A stretch of 64,000 nucleotides of DNA from Salinirubellus litoreus (GCF_037335815.1 NZ_CP147841.1:1612001-1676000), one strand, 5' to 3'. Shown: positions 1-10,500, numbered from the stretch's first letter. Notes: a model not told the origin generated them from the letters alone. A program made the numbers and translations.

Positions 1-357
1 CGCGCGCTTTCGCTCGCGCTCCTGCTTTCGCTCCATCCGCTTCTTGAAGTTCTGGAAGTCGGCCTGCTTGTGCTTGAGCTTCGACTCCAGCTCCTCGACC
101 TGTTCCTCGGCTTCGGCCGCTCGCTCTTCGGCCTCGTCGGCCCGCTCCCGGAGCGCGCGTATCTCCCGGGCGAGGATCTCGGGGTCCTCCTCGGCGACAC
201 GCTCGCGGAGCTCCGGCTCCTCCTCGCTTCCGGTGCTCGCCTCGTCCTCGGGGCTGGTCCCGTTCCCCGCTTCGGGGGTGGACCCGTCGGTCTCCGGGCT
301 ACCCTCGGGGGCGGTGCCGTCCGGCGTTTCCTCCTCGGCACCCTCGTTCTCGCTCAT
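1..357 (-). CDS. grpE: Nucleotide exchange factor GrpE, 5' part
   Basis: GrpE releases ADP from DnaK in the cytoplasmic Hsp70 cycle. The minus-strand frame opens at the ATG ending at 357 (MSENEG...) and runs off the left edge, so only the first ~119 codons are present. Visible parts are a long acidic, low-complexity leader rich in Glu, Asp, Ser and Thr, then a heptad-rich helix ending in KHKQADFQNFKKRMERKQER, which is the family's dimer helix leading into the conserved FxNFKKR-type motif. The shape fits haloarchaeal GrpE, whose leaders are unusually acidic. The gene is divergent from xpb with a 47-bp gap. DnaK would be expected beyond the window. The leader could be mistaken for any acidic coiled-coil protein, but the conserved motif makes GrpE likely. 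Confidence 0.87.
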   Translation of the reverse strand, partial: MSENEGAEEETPDGTAPEGSPETDGSTPEAGNGTSPEDEASTGSEEEPELRERVAEEDPEILAREIRALRERADEAEERAAEAEEQVEELESKLKHKQADFQNFKKRMERKQERERKRA

Positions 358-404
358 ACTCGAATCGAGGGGCCGCGACGTGTATAAGGGTTGAGAAACC
401 GTTC

Positions 405-1844
405 GTGATCGACCACGAGCCACCGGGGACCCGTGGCCTCCTCGACGAGGGATTCAAGCCCCAGTACGCCCCACCTCGGCACGTGACCGACGCGTCCGTC
501 CGGCTGACGTTCGAGGGGGGGACCGTCCGGGTGGACGCCCCCCGGGACCTCCTCGAGACGCTGCCGGACGTCGAGTACGACCCCCGGACCGAGACGGGTC
601 GCACGCCGGGGTTCCGGTACGCAACGCTCCGGGCGGCGCTCGCCGAACACGACGTCGAGGTCGAGGACCGTGTCCTCGCGCTTTCCGACCTCCCCGCCCT
701 CCGCTCGGCCTACGAACTCCGCGAGTACCAGCACGAGGCCCTCGACGCCTGGCGTGACGCCGGGCAGCGGGGCGTCCTCGAACTCCCGACCGGGAGCGGG
801 AAGACCGTTATCGCGCTGAAGGCGATCGAGGCGCTCTCGATCCCTACCCTCATCGTGGTCCCGACCATCGACCTGCTCGACCAGTGGGAGCGCGAACTCG
901 GTACCGAGTTCGACGTCGATCTCGGGCGGCTCGGCGGCGGCGAACAGCGCGTCGAACCCATCACCGTCTCGACGTACGACTCGGCGTACCTCCGGGCGGA
1001 CGAACTCGGCGACCGGTTCGAACTCGTGATCTTCGACGAGGTCCACCACCTCGGCGGCGAGGGGTTCCGGGACATCGGACGGCTGCTCGCCGCGCCCGCC
1101 CGGCTCGGCCTGACGGCGACGTTCGAGCGGCCCGACGGCGCACACGAGGTCGTCGAGGAGCTGGTGGGGCCGGTCGTTTACCGGCTCTCCGCGGAGGACC
1201 TCGCCGGCGATCACCTCGCCGCCTTCGACATCAAGCGGATCGAGGTGGCGCTCACCCCCGAGGAGCGCGAGCGCTACGAGGAGTTCCAGGGAACGTTCAC
1301 CGACTACCTCGCGCAGTCGGGCATCCAGATGCGATCGGGGAGCGACTACCGCGAGATCGTCAAGCGGTCGGGCAACGACCCCGCGGCGCGCGAGGCGCTC
1401 CTGGCGAAACAGCGCGCCCGCGAGGTGATGATGAACGCCGAGGGGAAGGTCGAGGAGCTCGCGGGGATACTCGACCGCCACCGCGGGGACCGCGTCATCG
1501 TCTTCACCGCCTACACCGATCTCGTCTACCGGCTCTCGGAGCGGTTCCTGATCCCCGCGATCACCCACGAGGTCCCGAAAGTACAAGCACGCCGGCGTAT
1601 CTTGGAGAAGTTCCGACGTGGCGAGTACAGCCGGATCGTCAGCTCGCACGTCCTTGACGAGGGGGTGGATGTACCTGATGCGAATGTCGCGGTTATCCTC
1701 GGAGGAAGCGGGAGCGAAAGGGAGTTCAAACAACGCCTCGGCCGCGTCCTGCGACCGAAGGCAGAAGGCGAGCGAGCTATCCTATATGAGATAATCGCCG
1801 AAGAGACGGCCGAGGAGCGAGTTGCTGAACGAAGACGTGGATAG
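405..1844 (+). CDS. xpb: XPB/Rad25-family DNA repair helicase, chimeric 3' end
   Basis: Superfamily 2 ATP-dependent DNA helicase of archaeal nucleotide excision repair, the partner of Bax1. The start is a GTG at 405. Walker A GSGKT is at residues 130-134, DEVH at 211-214 and motif VI QRLGR at 443-447; the 479-residue length is normal for archaeal XPB. The frame crosses an integration junction at codons 387-389 (Thr-His-Glu, 1562-1571). Upstream is GC-rich host sequence with host codon use. Downstream, codons such as gatgtacctgat and the final cgaagacgtggatag are AT-richer, and the same protein region occurs again in host codons at 20538-20814. The element therefore replaced the C-terminal ~90 residues, including helicase motifs V and VI, with its own homologous copy, so the gene looks functional but chimeric. 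Confidence 0.93.
   Translation: MIDHEPPGTRGLLDEGFKPQYAPPRHVTDASVRLTFEGGTVRVDAPRDLLETLPDVEYDPRTETGRTPGFRYATLRAALAEHDVEVEDRVLALSDLPALRSAYELREYQHEALDAWRDAGQRGVLELPTGSGKTVIALKAIEALSIPTLIVVPTIDLLDQWERELGTEFDVDLGRLGGGEQRVEPITVSTYDSAYLRADELGDRFELVIFDEVHHLGGEGFRDIGRLLAAPARLGLTATFERPDGAHEVVEELVGPVVYRLSAEDLAGDHLAAFDIKRIEVALTPEERERYEEFQGTFTDYLAQSGIQMRSGSDYREIVKRSGNDPAAREALLAKQRAREVMMNAEGKVEELAGILDRHRGDRVIVFTAYTDLVYRLSERFLIPAITHEVPKVQARRRILEKFRRGEYSRIVSSHVLDEGVDVPDANVAVILGGSGSEREFKQRLGRVLRPKAEGERAILYEIIAEETAEERVAERRRG
1562..1571 (+). repeat. Putative attL core CACCCACGAG
   Basis: Ten bases identical to 20538-20547 and in the same reading phase in both copies (third base of a codon, then Thr-His-Glu). 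Left of it the sequence is host xpb; right of it the protein homology continues, but codon use changes and the next residues differ (VPKVQARRRIL versus TSASERRRIL). Confidence 0.75.
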
Positions 1845-2120
1845 AGCTTCGTTGCGCTTCAGGGACACCCCCCTATTATATGTCAGCTCAAATCTGGTGA
1901 GGAGGTAGATATAAAGAAGGGGTATTTCGGCCAGATTTGTTTTATCTATCTGTTTCAACACATCTTCCAACGCCAGGGTATTGCCGTTGATATGAAGCCA
2001 TTCTCGTCGGTATTCGTAGTCCGGCACGAGTACTCCGACCGCAGTACAGAAGACGTCACTGTGTAGTCGTGGATCGAATGGACGATTTCGCCGACCTGAT
2101 CCGCTTCCCGTGGCGCTCAC
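1782..2120 (-). CDS. Hypothetical protein at the left end of the element
   Basis: An open frame of 112 codons on the minus strand whose last ~20 codons are antisense to the element-borne xpb end. The central part, around LEDVLKQIDKTNLAEIPLLY, has a natural mixed composition and low GC, unlike the Arg/Ser-rich shadow frames elsewhere, so it may be a real small gene or a fragment cut at the element boundary. No family is recognised. The start is uncertain, and a later in-frame start would remove the low-complexity first ~18 residues. Apart from this frame I see nothing in 1845-2230 except an 11-bp direct repeat CGCTCACGATT at 2114-2124 and 2176-2186. Confidence 0.3.
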   Translation of the reverse strand: MSATGSGSGRRNRPFDPRLHSDVFCTAVGVLVPDYEYRREWLHINGNTLALEDVLKQIDKTNLAEIPLLYIYLLTRFELTYNRGVSLKRNEALSTSSFSNSLLGRLFGDYLI

Positions 2121-2230
2121 GATTGCATTATCGGGTGAAACTCCTCATGTGACCGTGGACACCCATCCTGTAAGACGCTCACGATTAGTCTGGGCTCTTC
2201 GACGCGCTTCGGTATCCACCCTGATCGTTC

Positions 2231-2461
2231 TCACCTCCCTGGTGCGGGTCGCAGGTCACGCCACCGAACATGGTGGACTGTCCCGTCGTGGAGCTTGATC
2301 CTGAACAGGTGAGCGTCTCGTGGATCGCCAGTGTGGTGGCCTGCGTCGTCCTCAACAACCTCTACTACGATCCCGTACTGACCATGGAGTCGGTCGTGGT
2401 CGGGATCCGCTTGATCGGGGATGTCCACACGAACTTGATCCCCCTCCTCGAACCGCCTCAT
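2231..2461 (-). CDS. Small haloarchaeal protein, SH3-like barrel type
   Basis: A 76-residue acidic protein beginning MRRFEEGDQVRVDIPD. It has alternating short beta-strand-like segments (DQVRVDI, YGIVVEVVE, HLFRIKLHDG, VHHVRWRDLRP) separated by acidic turns, as in KOW/SH3-like small barrels. I recall similar short proteins in many haloarchaeal genomes and mobile regions, but their role is not known to me. The ATG at 2461 is preceded by no obvious ribosome-binding site, which is usual for leaderless haloarchaeal genes. It stands alone between the hypothetical frame at 1782-2120 and the RHH regulator at 2589-3272, all on the minus strand. Confidence 0.65.
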   Translation of the reverse strand: MRRFEEGDQVRVDIPDQADPDHDRLHGQYGIVVEVVEDDAGHHTGDPRDAHLFRIKLHDGTVHHVRWRDLRPAPGR

Positions 2462-2588
2462 TACGCTCCCTATCGGTAGAGAAAACTTGTGCTTTCGGTC
2501 GTTACTCCGAAACGAACAGCTCGAGGCCAGAAATGTTACTGTGCGTCCTCCACGTATCGGTACTGAATAGCAAGGAATACGAACGCGG

Positions 2589-3272
2589 TTAGCCTCGATA
2601 CCCGACGATCAGACCACACTCCGGGCAATTGATGGCCGAGGAGTCGCCGAGATCGGTAAACGACTGGTCCACGGTGAGTTCACCACCGCACCTCGGACAG
2701 CTGCCCGACCTCGAGAGGTCGGATACCGAAGTGAGCGCCTCGATACGAGGAGCCACCTGCCGAGCGTGGGTAGAAACCTGTTCCAGCTGCTCCTCGAGCG
2801 CAGAGAGATCCTCGTACGATACCTTCGACACTTCGTGGTCATCGATGACTTCCCGCTCTGTGTGCAATTCCTCTCGCAGGTATTCGAGCTCGTCCTGCTG
2901 CCGCTCGAGAAGCGACTCCAGCTCGGTCACCCGTGACTCAAGCTCTCCCGCACTGGCGGAATCATCGGTATTCGCGCCGTCAGCCGTGTCGTGGGCAGAT
3001 ACGACGTCCGTGCCTCCATCAGCCCGCTCTCTGGCGGAGGGGTCACTCGAGATGTGGAACCCCGACGTTTCGTCATCGAGCTGTATACGGGCCGTTTTTG
3101 AACACGCCGGACATTCCAGCTCGCCGTTTTCCGACTGGTGGTAGAGGTTGAGCAGTCGGCGGAGCAGCTCGGATCTGCTCACGCCAATCTCGTCTGCTGA
3201 TTCGTCGATGAGGACTCGTGTCTGTTCGTCGACCTTGGTCGTGATCGGGTGGTTTCCTTGGCATGTTGCCAT
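2589..3272 (-). CDS. RHH/coiled-coil/zinc-ribbon regulator
   Basis: A probable DNA-binding regulator of 227 residues. Residues ~10-45 (TKVDEQTRVLIDE...SRSELLRRLLNLY) fit a ribbon-helix-helix fold. A lone CPAC pair follows, then a serine- and acid-rich linker, a long coiled coil (about residues 105-165, ELESRVTELESLLERQQ...), and a C-terminal zinc ribbon with CPRC near 192 and CPEC near 217. RHH proteins dimerise and bind short direct repeats; exactly such repeats abut its start codon (3274-3291), suggesting autoregulation. It is divergent from the methylase-helicase operon with a 230-bp gap, so it may also control that operon. That control is inferred from position only. No specific family name can be given. 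Confidence 0.72.
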   Translation of the reverse strand: MATCQGNHPITTKVDEQTRVLIDESADEIGVSRSELLRRLLNLYHQSENGELECPACSKTARIQLDDETSGFHISSDPSARERADGGTDVVSAHDTADGANTDDSASAGELESRVTELESLLERQQDELEYLREELHTEREVIDDHEVSKVSYEDLSALEEQLEQVSTHARQVAPRIEALTSVSDLSRSGSCPRCGGELTVDQSFTDLGDSSAINCPECGLIVGYRG

Positions 3273-3273
3273 G

Positions 3274-3291
3274 GTATTACTTAGTATTACT
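3274..3291 (-). promoter_or_regulatory. Putative RHH operator, two GTATTACT repeats
   Basis: GTATTACT occurs at 3274-3281 and again at 3284-3291, a 10-bp period that puts both copies on the same face of the helix, as tandem RHH dimers require. It lies directly upstream of the regulator's ATG, overlapping where a leaderless transcript would begin. Confidence 0.45.
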
Positions 3292-3502
3292 ACTGGAGAA
3301 TAATAGAGATTGTGGGCGTTTACCCGATAATACTGGCAGCTGGCTGGTGATGGGCTGATCGTTTCACCCTACATGCAAGCGAGTCAATCCCCGAGCTCCT
3401 CGGTCATCGAATAATTGGTAGCACAGGACTCCGAGCGAGGAATACCCGACGGAAACGGTTTTCACCCGTACCTATTTGCGTACCCCCTGCAACTCCGCCA
3501 AC

Positions 3503-6500
3503 ATGTCTAATGGCTTTTTCCTGGGAGACGATGGAATTCCCTGGGAATCGGAGCGGACTGGAGCAGAATGCACGGTCCATCTGGGTGAGGGGAGCGGGAG
3601 TATACTGGAGGTAGTCGTCACTGAATCAGAGGGGAGACCGACCAAGGAGTTTCTTCAAAATACGTATACCGACCGCCGAGACGGCCGGGTCGCACCAGTG
3701 CTCATTGTCGCGCAGTACAGCGGGAACAAGGTCGGTCTCTGTGGCCCCAGCGGCGAGGAGCCGATGGTGTTCCGCGACGTCGACGCCGGCCAGGCGAAGC
3801 GAGTCTGCGCTGCTGCCCTCGACAAGCCAAGCGGGAGTGCAGCCCGTGACTTCCTGAAGGACATCATCCCACAGCTCTCGGAGGATCTCACGGGAGTACA
3901 CAACCAGGGTCTTCTCTCGACTCACGAGCTGAAGGTGGGTGTTCCCGATCGAGATGACTGGACCGAGTCAGCCGAACGGGCGCGCGGCGCCATGGCAGAC
4001 GACCCCCGCGACCTGCTCAAGGGGCTCAACTACACCATCGAGCGCGACACCGACCACAGCTACGTCCTGAAGCACACTGAGGATGGTCGGGAGTCGGCAG
4101 TTGCGGTCTTCCTCCAGGAGGAGGAATCGTTCGAGCACAAGCAGGACCGTTTCGTCGGAGATTCGCCGGTCGCCTACGCCCTCCGCCAGGCCGAGCAGCG
4201 CAACCTCGACTACGTGATCGGGAGTTCGGGCGATCAGCTCCGGCTCTACACGACGAACCCTGAGGCCGGCTTCGGCTCCCGTGGGCAGACCGACACCTAC
4301 GTCGAGGTGAACACTCGCCTCCTCGACGACGAGCAGGCGGCCTACCTCTGGCTGCTCTTCTCCGGTGACGCCCTGCGCGAGGACGGCAGCCTCCACCAGA
4401 TCATGGAGGACTCGAAGGAGTACGCCACCGGACTCGGTGAGCGTCTCCGAGACCGGATCTACGTCGATGTGGTCCCCCAACTCGCCGAGGCGCTGGCCGA
4501 GGCCCGTGATCTCGACGACCCCGACAAGGACGAACTCGACGAGACCTACCGGATGACGCTGGTGCTGCTCTATCGGCTGCTGTTCGTCGCCTACGCCGAA
4601 GACGAGCGGTTCCTCCCACGCTATCGCAACAACCAGTACGACAAGTACTCGATCAAGCAGAAGGCCCGCGACATCCACGAGGGGATGAAGTACGACGATA
4701 ACCTTACCATCCTCTGGGACGAGGTCACGACACTCACGGAGGCGATTCACGAGGGGAGTTCGAATATGGGTCTACCCGCGTACGACGGGCGCCTCCTCTC
4801 GAATGACTCCGAATGGACTGAGGCTGGCTATCAGCTCTCCCAAGTTCAACTCACAGATGCGGAGTTTGGCCCGGCGCTCGAAGCACTGCTCATCGACGAG
4901 ACGCCAGACGGCTGGGAGGGTCCGGTCGACTTCCGCAACGTCGGCGTTCGCGAGTTCGGCGTTATCTACGAGGGCCTGCTCGAGTCCGAACTATCCGTCG
5001 CGGAGCAGGGCCTCGCCATCGAGATCGATGACGGCGACGAGCAGTATGTGCCCGCAGACGAGGGCGACGAGGTCATCATCGGGGAGGGAGAGGTATATCT
5101 CCACGGCCAGTCTGGCGAGCGCAAGGCCACCGGCACATACTACACCAAAACGCGGTTCGTCGAGCATTTGCTGGACTACTCGCTGGAGCCTGCGCTGGAC
5201 AACCACCTCGATCGCGTTGACCGTATCCGCGAGGAGGAAGGGGATGCGGCCGCTGCGGACGCCTTTTTCGACTTCCGGACGGCAGACATCGCGATGGGGT
5301 CGGGCCACTTCCTCGTTGGTGCCGTCGACCGCATCGAGAAGGCGTTCCGGAACTACCTTCAAGAGACCACACTCACCGGTGTTGAGGAGGAGTTGGACAA
5401 CCTGAAGAACGCTGCCGAGGCCGCGTTCGAGAGCGAGGAATACACCCCCGACATCGAGCGGAGCCAGCTTCTCCGGCGGCAGATTGCCAGGCGCTGCATC
5501 TATGGCGTCGACCTAAACGAACTGGCGACGGAACTCGCACGGCTCTCACTGTGGGTTCACACCTTTGTCCCGGGGCTGCCGCTGACTTTCCTCGACTACA
5601 ACCTCCAGTCCGGCGATGCACTCGTCGGTGTCGGCACACTGGGTGAAGTCAGCGATGAGCTCGGGATGGAAGAGGATCAGGTGACGCTGGGCAATTTTGA
5701 CAGCGGCTCTGGCATCGTCGACGAACTTGATGATGAGATTCAAAGGGCGAAGAACGTCTCGGATACGAGCGCGGAGAAGGTGCAGGAGGCCCGCGCTACT
5801 CGGGACCGTATCGACGACTCGCTTGCCCCCGTTCGCGCACGGTTAGACATCCTCACAGCGGCTCGCATCAACGACGACATCAACACAAATCTCGCCACTG
5901 ACACGAGTATTGACGATCCGAGGGGCCTCTCGACCTACGATGACGTTAAGGAAGTGCTGGACCCGTTCGACGTATTCCACTTCCCGACCGCGTTCCCAGA
6001 AGTATTCGAGGGTAATCGCGCCGGGTTCGACACCATCGTGGGGAATCCACCCTGGGATAAGGTACTGTTTGAGCCCCAGCAGTTCTGGGTAACTCGTCAT
6101 CCGGGGCTTAATGCGCTCTCCAAGACCCGGAGGGACGACCGCATAGAGGAACTCCGTGAGAAGTTCCCTTGGCAGGCAGAAGAGGAGAAGGAAGAACAGG
6201 AGCAGCGCGAACAGTACCAGGAGTACGTCGGTAACTCCTTCGATGATCAGGGACGGGGTCACTACGACTATGCCAAACTGTTCGTTGAGCGGGCGACCGA
6301 CCTACTGAATGACGACGGTGACCTTGGTTACGTACTGCCGCGCCAGTGTCTCGTTCTCGGCGGCTGGAAGCAGCTTCGTCGCCGGCTTATAGCCGATTCC
6401 GAAGCTACTGTTCTGCAGGCTCGGAACGCAGGCGGGTGGATTTTTGAAAACGTCGAGGCACGATATATGATTGTCCTCATCACTTCTACCTCAACCGAGG

Positions 6501-7513
6501 AGGAGGAGGTGGGAGCACACGTTTGGCCGGCTATTGAAGAGGAACAGGCGATGGATGAAATCTCGCTCTCGAACTCAATATACCTCACGTATGACGATCT
6601 CGCCAGTTTAACAACTGAAAGCCGGCTGGTTGTGCCGTGGTTCAACAGTGATGGGGCGCGGGATGTTTTCCCGAAGATGAGGAATCAGCCGCGATTGTCG
6701 GACGAGGACGGATGGTTCTCCGGAATCCACGACTCACGGTGGGACTTCCGGGGCTCCGGACGGCACAGCCACATCTCCAACAGCGAGCGGGAGCCGCATC
6801 ACTGGCGGGTGTTCATGACTCGAAGCGTGGACCAGTACAGTATCAACGAGGAGAAGGAATTCCGCCGGTTCGTCGATCCAGAGGATCTCCTCCGGGAGGG
6901 GGAAGACTTAGAAACGGAAGATGAGGAGGTCCGGCTCAGTTCCAGTCACCCGACGGTTACGTTCCGTCACGTCTCCCGGAACGATGATACCCGAACGATG
7001 ATTGCGACTGTCCTCCCCGAATCTGAGTTCGTTTACTGCGCGGGTTACGTTCACGCCGTCGACCATGATCCGGAGACATCCATCGAGGATCTGCTGGCTC
7101 TTCTCGGATATTTCAACAGCTTCACCGGTGGGTGGTGGGCCCGGCGTATCGTCGACCGGCACGTTACCGCACCCGTTATCAACAATATCCCGATTCCCAA
7201 GTGGGAGGAGAACCAGATTCAGCAGGTCGCCCACTTGGCAGGGGAACTGACCAGACGGAACGGAATCGAAACTCTTCCAGGGGGCATTCCGGTCCCAACT
7301 GGTAAAAGTACAGGAGAGCTTGAAGAAATGGAAATTATCGCTCGCATCGAGGCGCTGGTCGCGAAAGGTTATGAATTAGAACCGGAGGAACTGGACACGG
7401 TTCTCAGTGACTTCACGACGAAAGCCGCGTCGAACGATCTCCGAGACCGAATCCAAGAGATGGTTGCGGGTGGTACCGCGGGAGCTGCTTCCCTTGCAGA
7501 GGACGATGACTGA
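3503..7513 (+). CDS. Eco57I-type N6-adenine DNA methylase, large
   Basis: A 1336-residue protein with the gamma-type adenine methyltransferase motifs: the SAM-binding motif I reads DIAMGSGHF at 595-603 and the catalytic NPPW is at 848-851, followed by a target-recognition-like region. The first ~590 residues and the ~240-residue spacer between the motifs are typical of type IIG/ISP and BREX- or DISARM-associated methylases. I could not identify a nuclease motif in the N-terminus. The start chosen is the ATG at 3503; a TTG at 3476 is possible but would add nine unusual residues. The stop overlaps the next gene's ATG by 8 bp, so the two are translated together. Methylation would mark self DNA while the partner acts on unmodified DNA; that division of labour is inferred. 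Confidence 0.88.
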   Translation: MSNGFFLGDDGIPWESERTGAECTVHLGEGSGSILEVVVTESEGRPTKEFLQNTYTDRRDGRVAPVLIVAQYSGNKVGLCGPSGEEPMVFRDVDAGQAKRVCAAALDKPSGSAARDFLKDIIPQLSEDLTGVHNQGLLSTHELKVGVPDRDDWTESAERARGAMADDPRDLLKGLNYTIERDTDHSYVLKHTEDGRESAVAVFLQEEESFEHKQDRFVGDSPVAYALRQAEQRNLDYVIGSSGDQLRLYTTNPEAGFGSRGQTDTYVEVNTRLLDDEQAAYLWLLFSGDALREDGSLHQIMEDSKEYATGLGERLRDRIYVDVVPQLAEALAEARDLDDPDKDELDETYRMTLVLLYRLLFVAYAEDERFLPRYRNNQYDKYSIKQKARDIHEGMKYDDNLTILWDEVTTLTEAIHEGSSNMGLPAYDGRLLSNDSEWTEAGYQLSQVQLTDAEFGPALEALLIDETPDGWEGPVDFRNVGVREFGVIYEGLLESELSVAEQGLAIEIDDGDEQYVPADEGDEVIIGEGEVYLHGQSGERKATGTYYTKTRFVEHLLDYSLEPALDNHLDRVDRIREEEGDAAAADAFFDFRTADIAMGSGHFLVGAVDRIEKAFRNYLQETTLTGVEEELDNLKNAAEAAFESEEYTPDIERSQLLRRQIARRCIYGVDLNELATELARLSLWVHTFVPGLPLTFLDYNLQSGDALVGVGTLGEVSDELGMEEDQVTLGNFDSGSGIVDELDDEIQRAKNVSDTSAEKVQEARATRDRIDDSLAPVRARLDILTAARINDDINTNLATDTSIDDPRGLSTYDDVKEVLDPFDVFHFPTAFPEVFEGNRAGFDTIVGNPPWDKVLFEPQQFWVTRHPGLNALSKTRRDDRIEELREKFPWQAEEEKEEQEQREQYQEYVGNSFDDQGRGHYDYAKLFVERATDLLNDDGDLGYVLPRQCLVLGGWKQLRRRLIADSEATVLQARNAGGWIFENVEARYMIVLITSTSTEEEEVGAHVWPAIEEEQAMDEISLSNSIYLTYDDLASLTTESRLVVPWFNSDGARDVFPKMRNQPRLSDEDGWFSGIHDSRWDFRGSGRHSHISNSEREPHHWRVFMTRSVDQYSINEEKEFRRFVDPEDLLREGEDLETEDEEVRLSSSHPTVTFRHVSRNDDTRTMIATVLPESEFVYCAGYVHAVDHDPETSIEDLLALLGYFNSFTGGWWARRIVDRHVTAPVINNIPIPKWEENQIQQVAHLAGELTRRNGIETLPGGIPVPTGKSTGELEEMEIIARIEALVAKGYELEPEELDTVLSDFTTKAASNDLRDRIQEMVAGGTAGAASLAEDDD

Positions 7514-10500
7514 CCGACCACAGTTCGTCGACAATCGCGACGGTAATACGCTCACCGCCGCCATCAACGAGTATCTTGATGGACTTGGCGCGGAACTCGT
7601 CGAGTCGCCAGATCTGGACGTAGTGACGGGCTACTTCAATCCGCGAGGGTATTTCTCCGTCCGCCAGGGACTGGAAGAGGTCGGCAACGTCCGGCTGCTC
7701 ATCGGCGCCCAGCCCGGCGACGAGGGGCGCGAAAAGTGGCGCCAACCTGGCGACCCACTCGATGACGACCAGTATGACCAGGAACGTGTCGATGAGGTAC
7801 TGCAGTCGTTGGACGAGGACCTCGCCCGGGACCGGGACCTGCTCGGCTTCTCCGAGAACGTCGAGGAGGGGTTGCGTGACCTGGTGGGCTGGCTTCGATC
7901 GGACAGCGTCGAAGTCCGACGCCACGAACAGGGGTTCGTCCACGGGAAGGCGTATCTGTTCTCAGAGGGTCACCAGGGAGTCATCGCCGGCTCGTCGAAC
8001 TTCACCGGTGCGGGGCTGAACTCGAACCTGGAGCTGAACCTCGGAACCTACCAGCCACAGGTGACAGAGGAGGTCAACGGATGGTTCGAGGACCTCTGGA
8101 CGGAGAGCGAGCCCTACGACCTCGCCTCGCTGTACGAGGAACGGTTCGAGCCGTTCGATCCGTACTTCATCTACATGCGGGTGCTGTACGAGCGCTACGG
8201 CGACGAGATCGAGGAAGAGCGTGAAGAAGAGGGCGGCATCCAGCTCGCGAACTTCCAGGAGGACGGTCGACGCCGGGCACGACGGTTCCTCGACGAGCGG
8301 GGTGGCGTCATTGTGGCCGACGAGGTCGGGCTCGGGAAGACCTACATCGGCGGGAAGCTGCTCGAGGAGACCGTCCAGGAGAACCGCCAACGGGCCCTGG
8401 TGGTGGCTCCGGCCTACCTCCGAGACGGCATGTGGGAGAGCGTACGCTCGGAGTGGAACTTCCACTTCGAGGTGATCTCGTACAGTCAGCTCCGGAACGA
8501 ACGCCAGCTCGGCGGGGACACGGCGTACCTTCCGCAGGACGTCGACGACTACCAGATGGTAGTACTGGACGAGGCCCACGCCTTCCGGAACCCAGGCACC
8601 CAGCAGGCCCAGGCGCTCCGGCAGCTGCTCCGTGGGACACCCCCGAAGGATGTGGTGATGCTGACGGCAACGCCAGTCAATAACTCGCTATGGGACCTCT
8701 ACTACCTCCTGCGATACTTCGTCCGCAACGACGCAGCCTTCGCCGACGAAGGTATTCGCTCGCTCAGAGACCGAATCAAGAGCGCCCAGTCCGAGGATCC
8801 CTCAGAGCTGAACCCCGAGTCCCTGTTCGACGTGCTCGACCAGACGACCGTCCGACGGACTCGGCGGTTCATCAAGGAGCACTACGACCAGGCACGGCTC
8901 CCCGACGGCGAGGGTGGGTACATCTACGTCGATTTCCCCGAACAGCGCCCCCGACGTATCGACTACGACTTCGACGACACGTTCGGGGACGATTTCTTCC
9001 AAGATATCGCCCATGGGCTCGCCGCCGGCGACGATATCGAAGAGTCGGATCTGAAGCTTGCCCGTTACAGGCCGTCATACTACCTCGAAGGCGAGGAGGA
9101 CGGCTCTGAGCTGTCGCTCGTCGGTCTGCTTCGGACGGGGCTGCTGAAGCGGTTCGAGTCATCGTCGCAAGCGTTTGCGAACACGTTGGACCGGATGGTC
9201 AGACAGAACGAGACCGCTCTCAGACTGCTGCAGGAGGGCTACGTGCCGGAAGCCGAGGCCATAGACGAGTGGGTCGAGATGGACAGCGACGAAGCGTTCG
9301 AGGAAGCGTTCGAGGGAGTTGACGAAGCCCGTGTGAACGCCCGGCCCCTGACCGATGAGGAGGGGGATATCGAAGCGTTCCGTGCTGACCTGGAAAACGA
9401 TCTCGAGATCCTCCGACGGTGGCGTGACCGGGCAAAGAAGGTCGGCCGGTCCGACGACGAGAAGCTCCACGCCCTACGGGATGCGCTTCATCATATCGTC
9501 GAGGACGCCCGTGAGGATGCCCGGGCAAACACGACGGACCACGAGGCTTTCGAGGGCGTCTTCGGACGCAACCGCAAGGTACTGCTGTTCTCGTACTACA
9601 AAGACACCGTCCGGTGGATCCTCGACTATCTGAAGGAGACCGTTCAGAACGACGAGGACCTCTCGTGCTACGAGGGGCGTATCGCAGCGGTAACCGGTGA
9701 CGAGTCGATCGACGGCGTCTCACGGACGGATGCAGTCCACGGCTTCGCACCGAACTCCACCGATGCCCCCGAGGGAACGACCGACGACTACGATATCCTC
9801 ATTGCGACCGACGTGCTTGGTCAGGGGGTCAATCTGCAGGACGCCCGGAACGTCATCAACTACGACCTGCCGTGGAATCCGATGCGGGTGGTCCAGCGGA
9901 ACGGCCGGATTGACCGGGTGAACTCGCCCCACGACGAGATCTTCCCCCACTGTATTTTTCCGGAGGATCGGCTGGATGACCTGCTCGGCCTCGAGCACAG
10001 AGTCCGCCAGAAGCTCACACAAGCTGCTCGGACCATCGGAGAGGAGGGCGGTATCTTCCCCGACATGGAGACCGTCGACCGAAATTACGCTGACAAGAGA
10101 GGCGATATCGAGGCGATACGAAACGAACAGGAGGGAGCATACGAGCAGGGCGGACGCGAGGCCGCTGCCTACTCCGGCGAGGAGTACCGCCAGGAACTCC
10201 GTGAGGGACTCACCAATCACGAGGAGCGTATCACATCACTTCCGTGGGCAGCCGGTTCTGGGATGCGGGGCCCGTACCCCGGGTACTTCTTCTGTGCCCG
10301 TATCGGCGACGAACTCTACCTCCGGTTCCTCTCCGCAGAGAGGAACACCGCCGAGGGTGAGAGCGATTCGGACGACGAAGAGGAAGGGCCCATCCACGAT
10401 ACTCTCGGCTGTCTGAAACGAATCGAGTGTGACCCGGACACTGACCGTCACCTCCCTCCAGAGGCACGGGATGGCGTGTACGAGGCTTGGGACGAGGCTC

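Noticed and set aside
354..1733. A 459-codon minus-strand frame antisense to xpb
   Set aside because: Composition is the mirror of the GC-rich xpb frame, with no domain; long antisense frames are expected at this GC content. The same applies to other long frames opposite nosD, polX, rnhA and the DUF255 gene.
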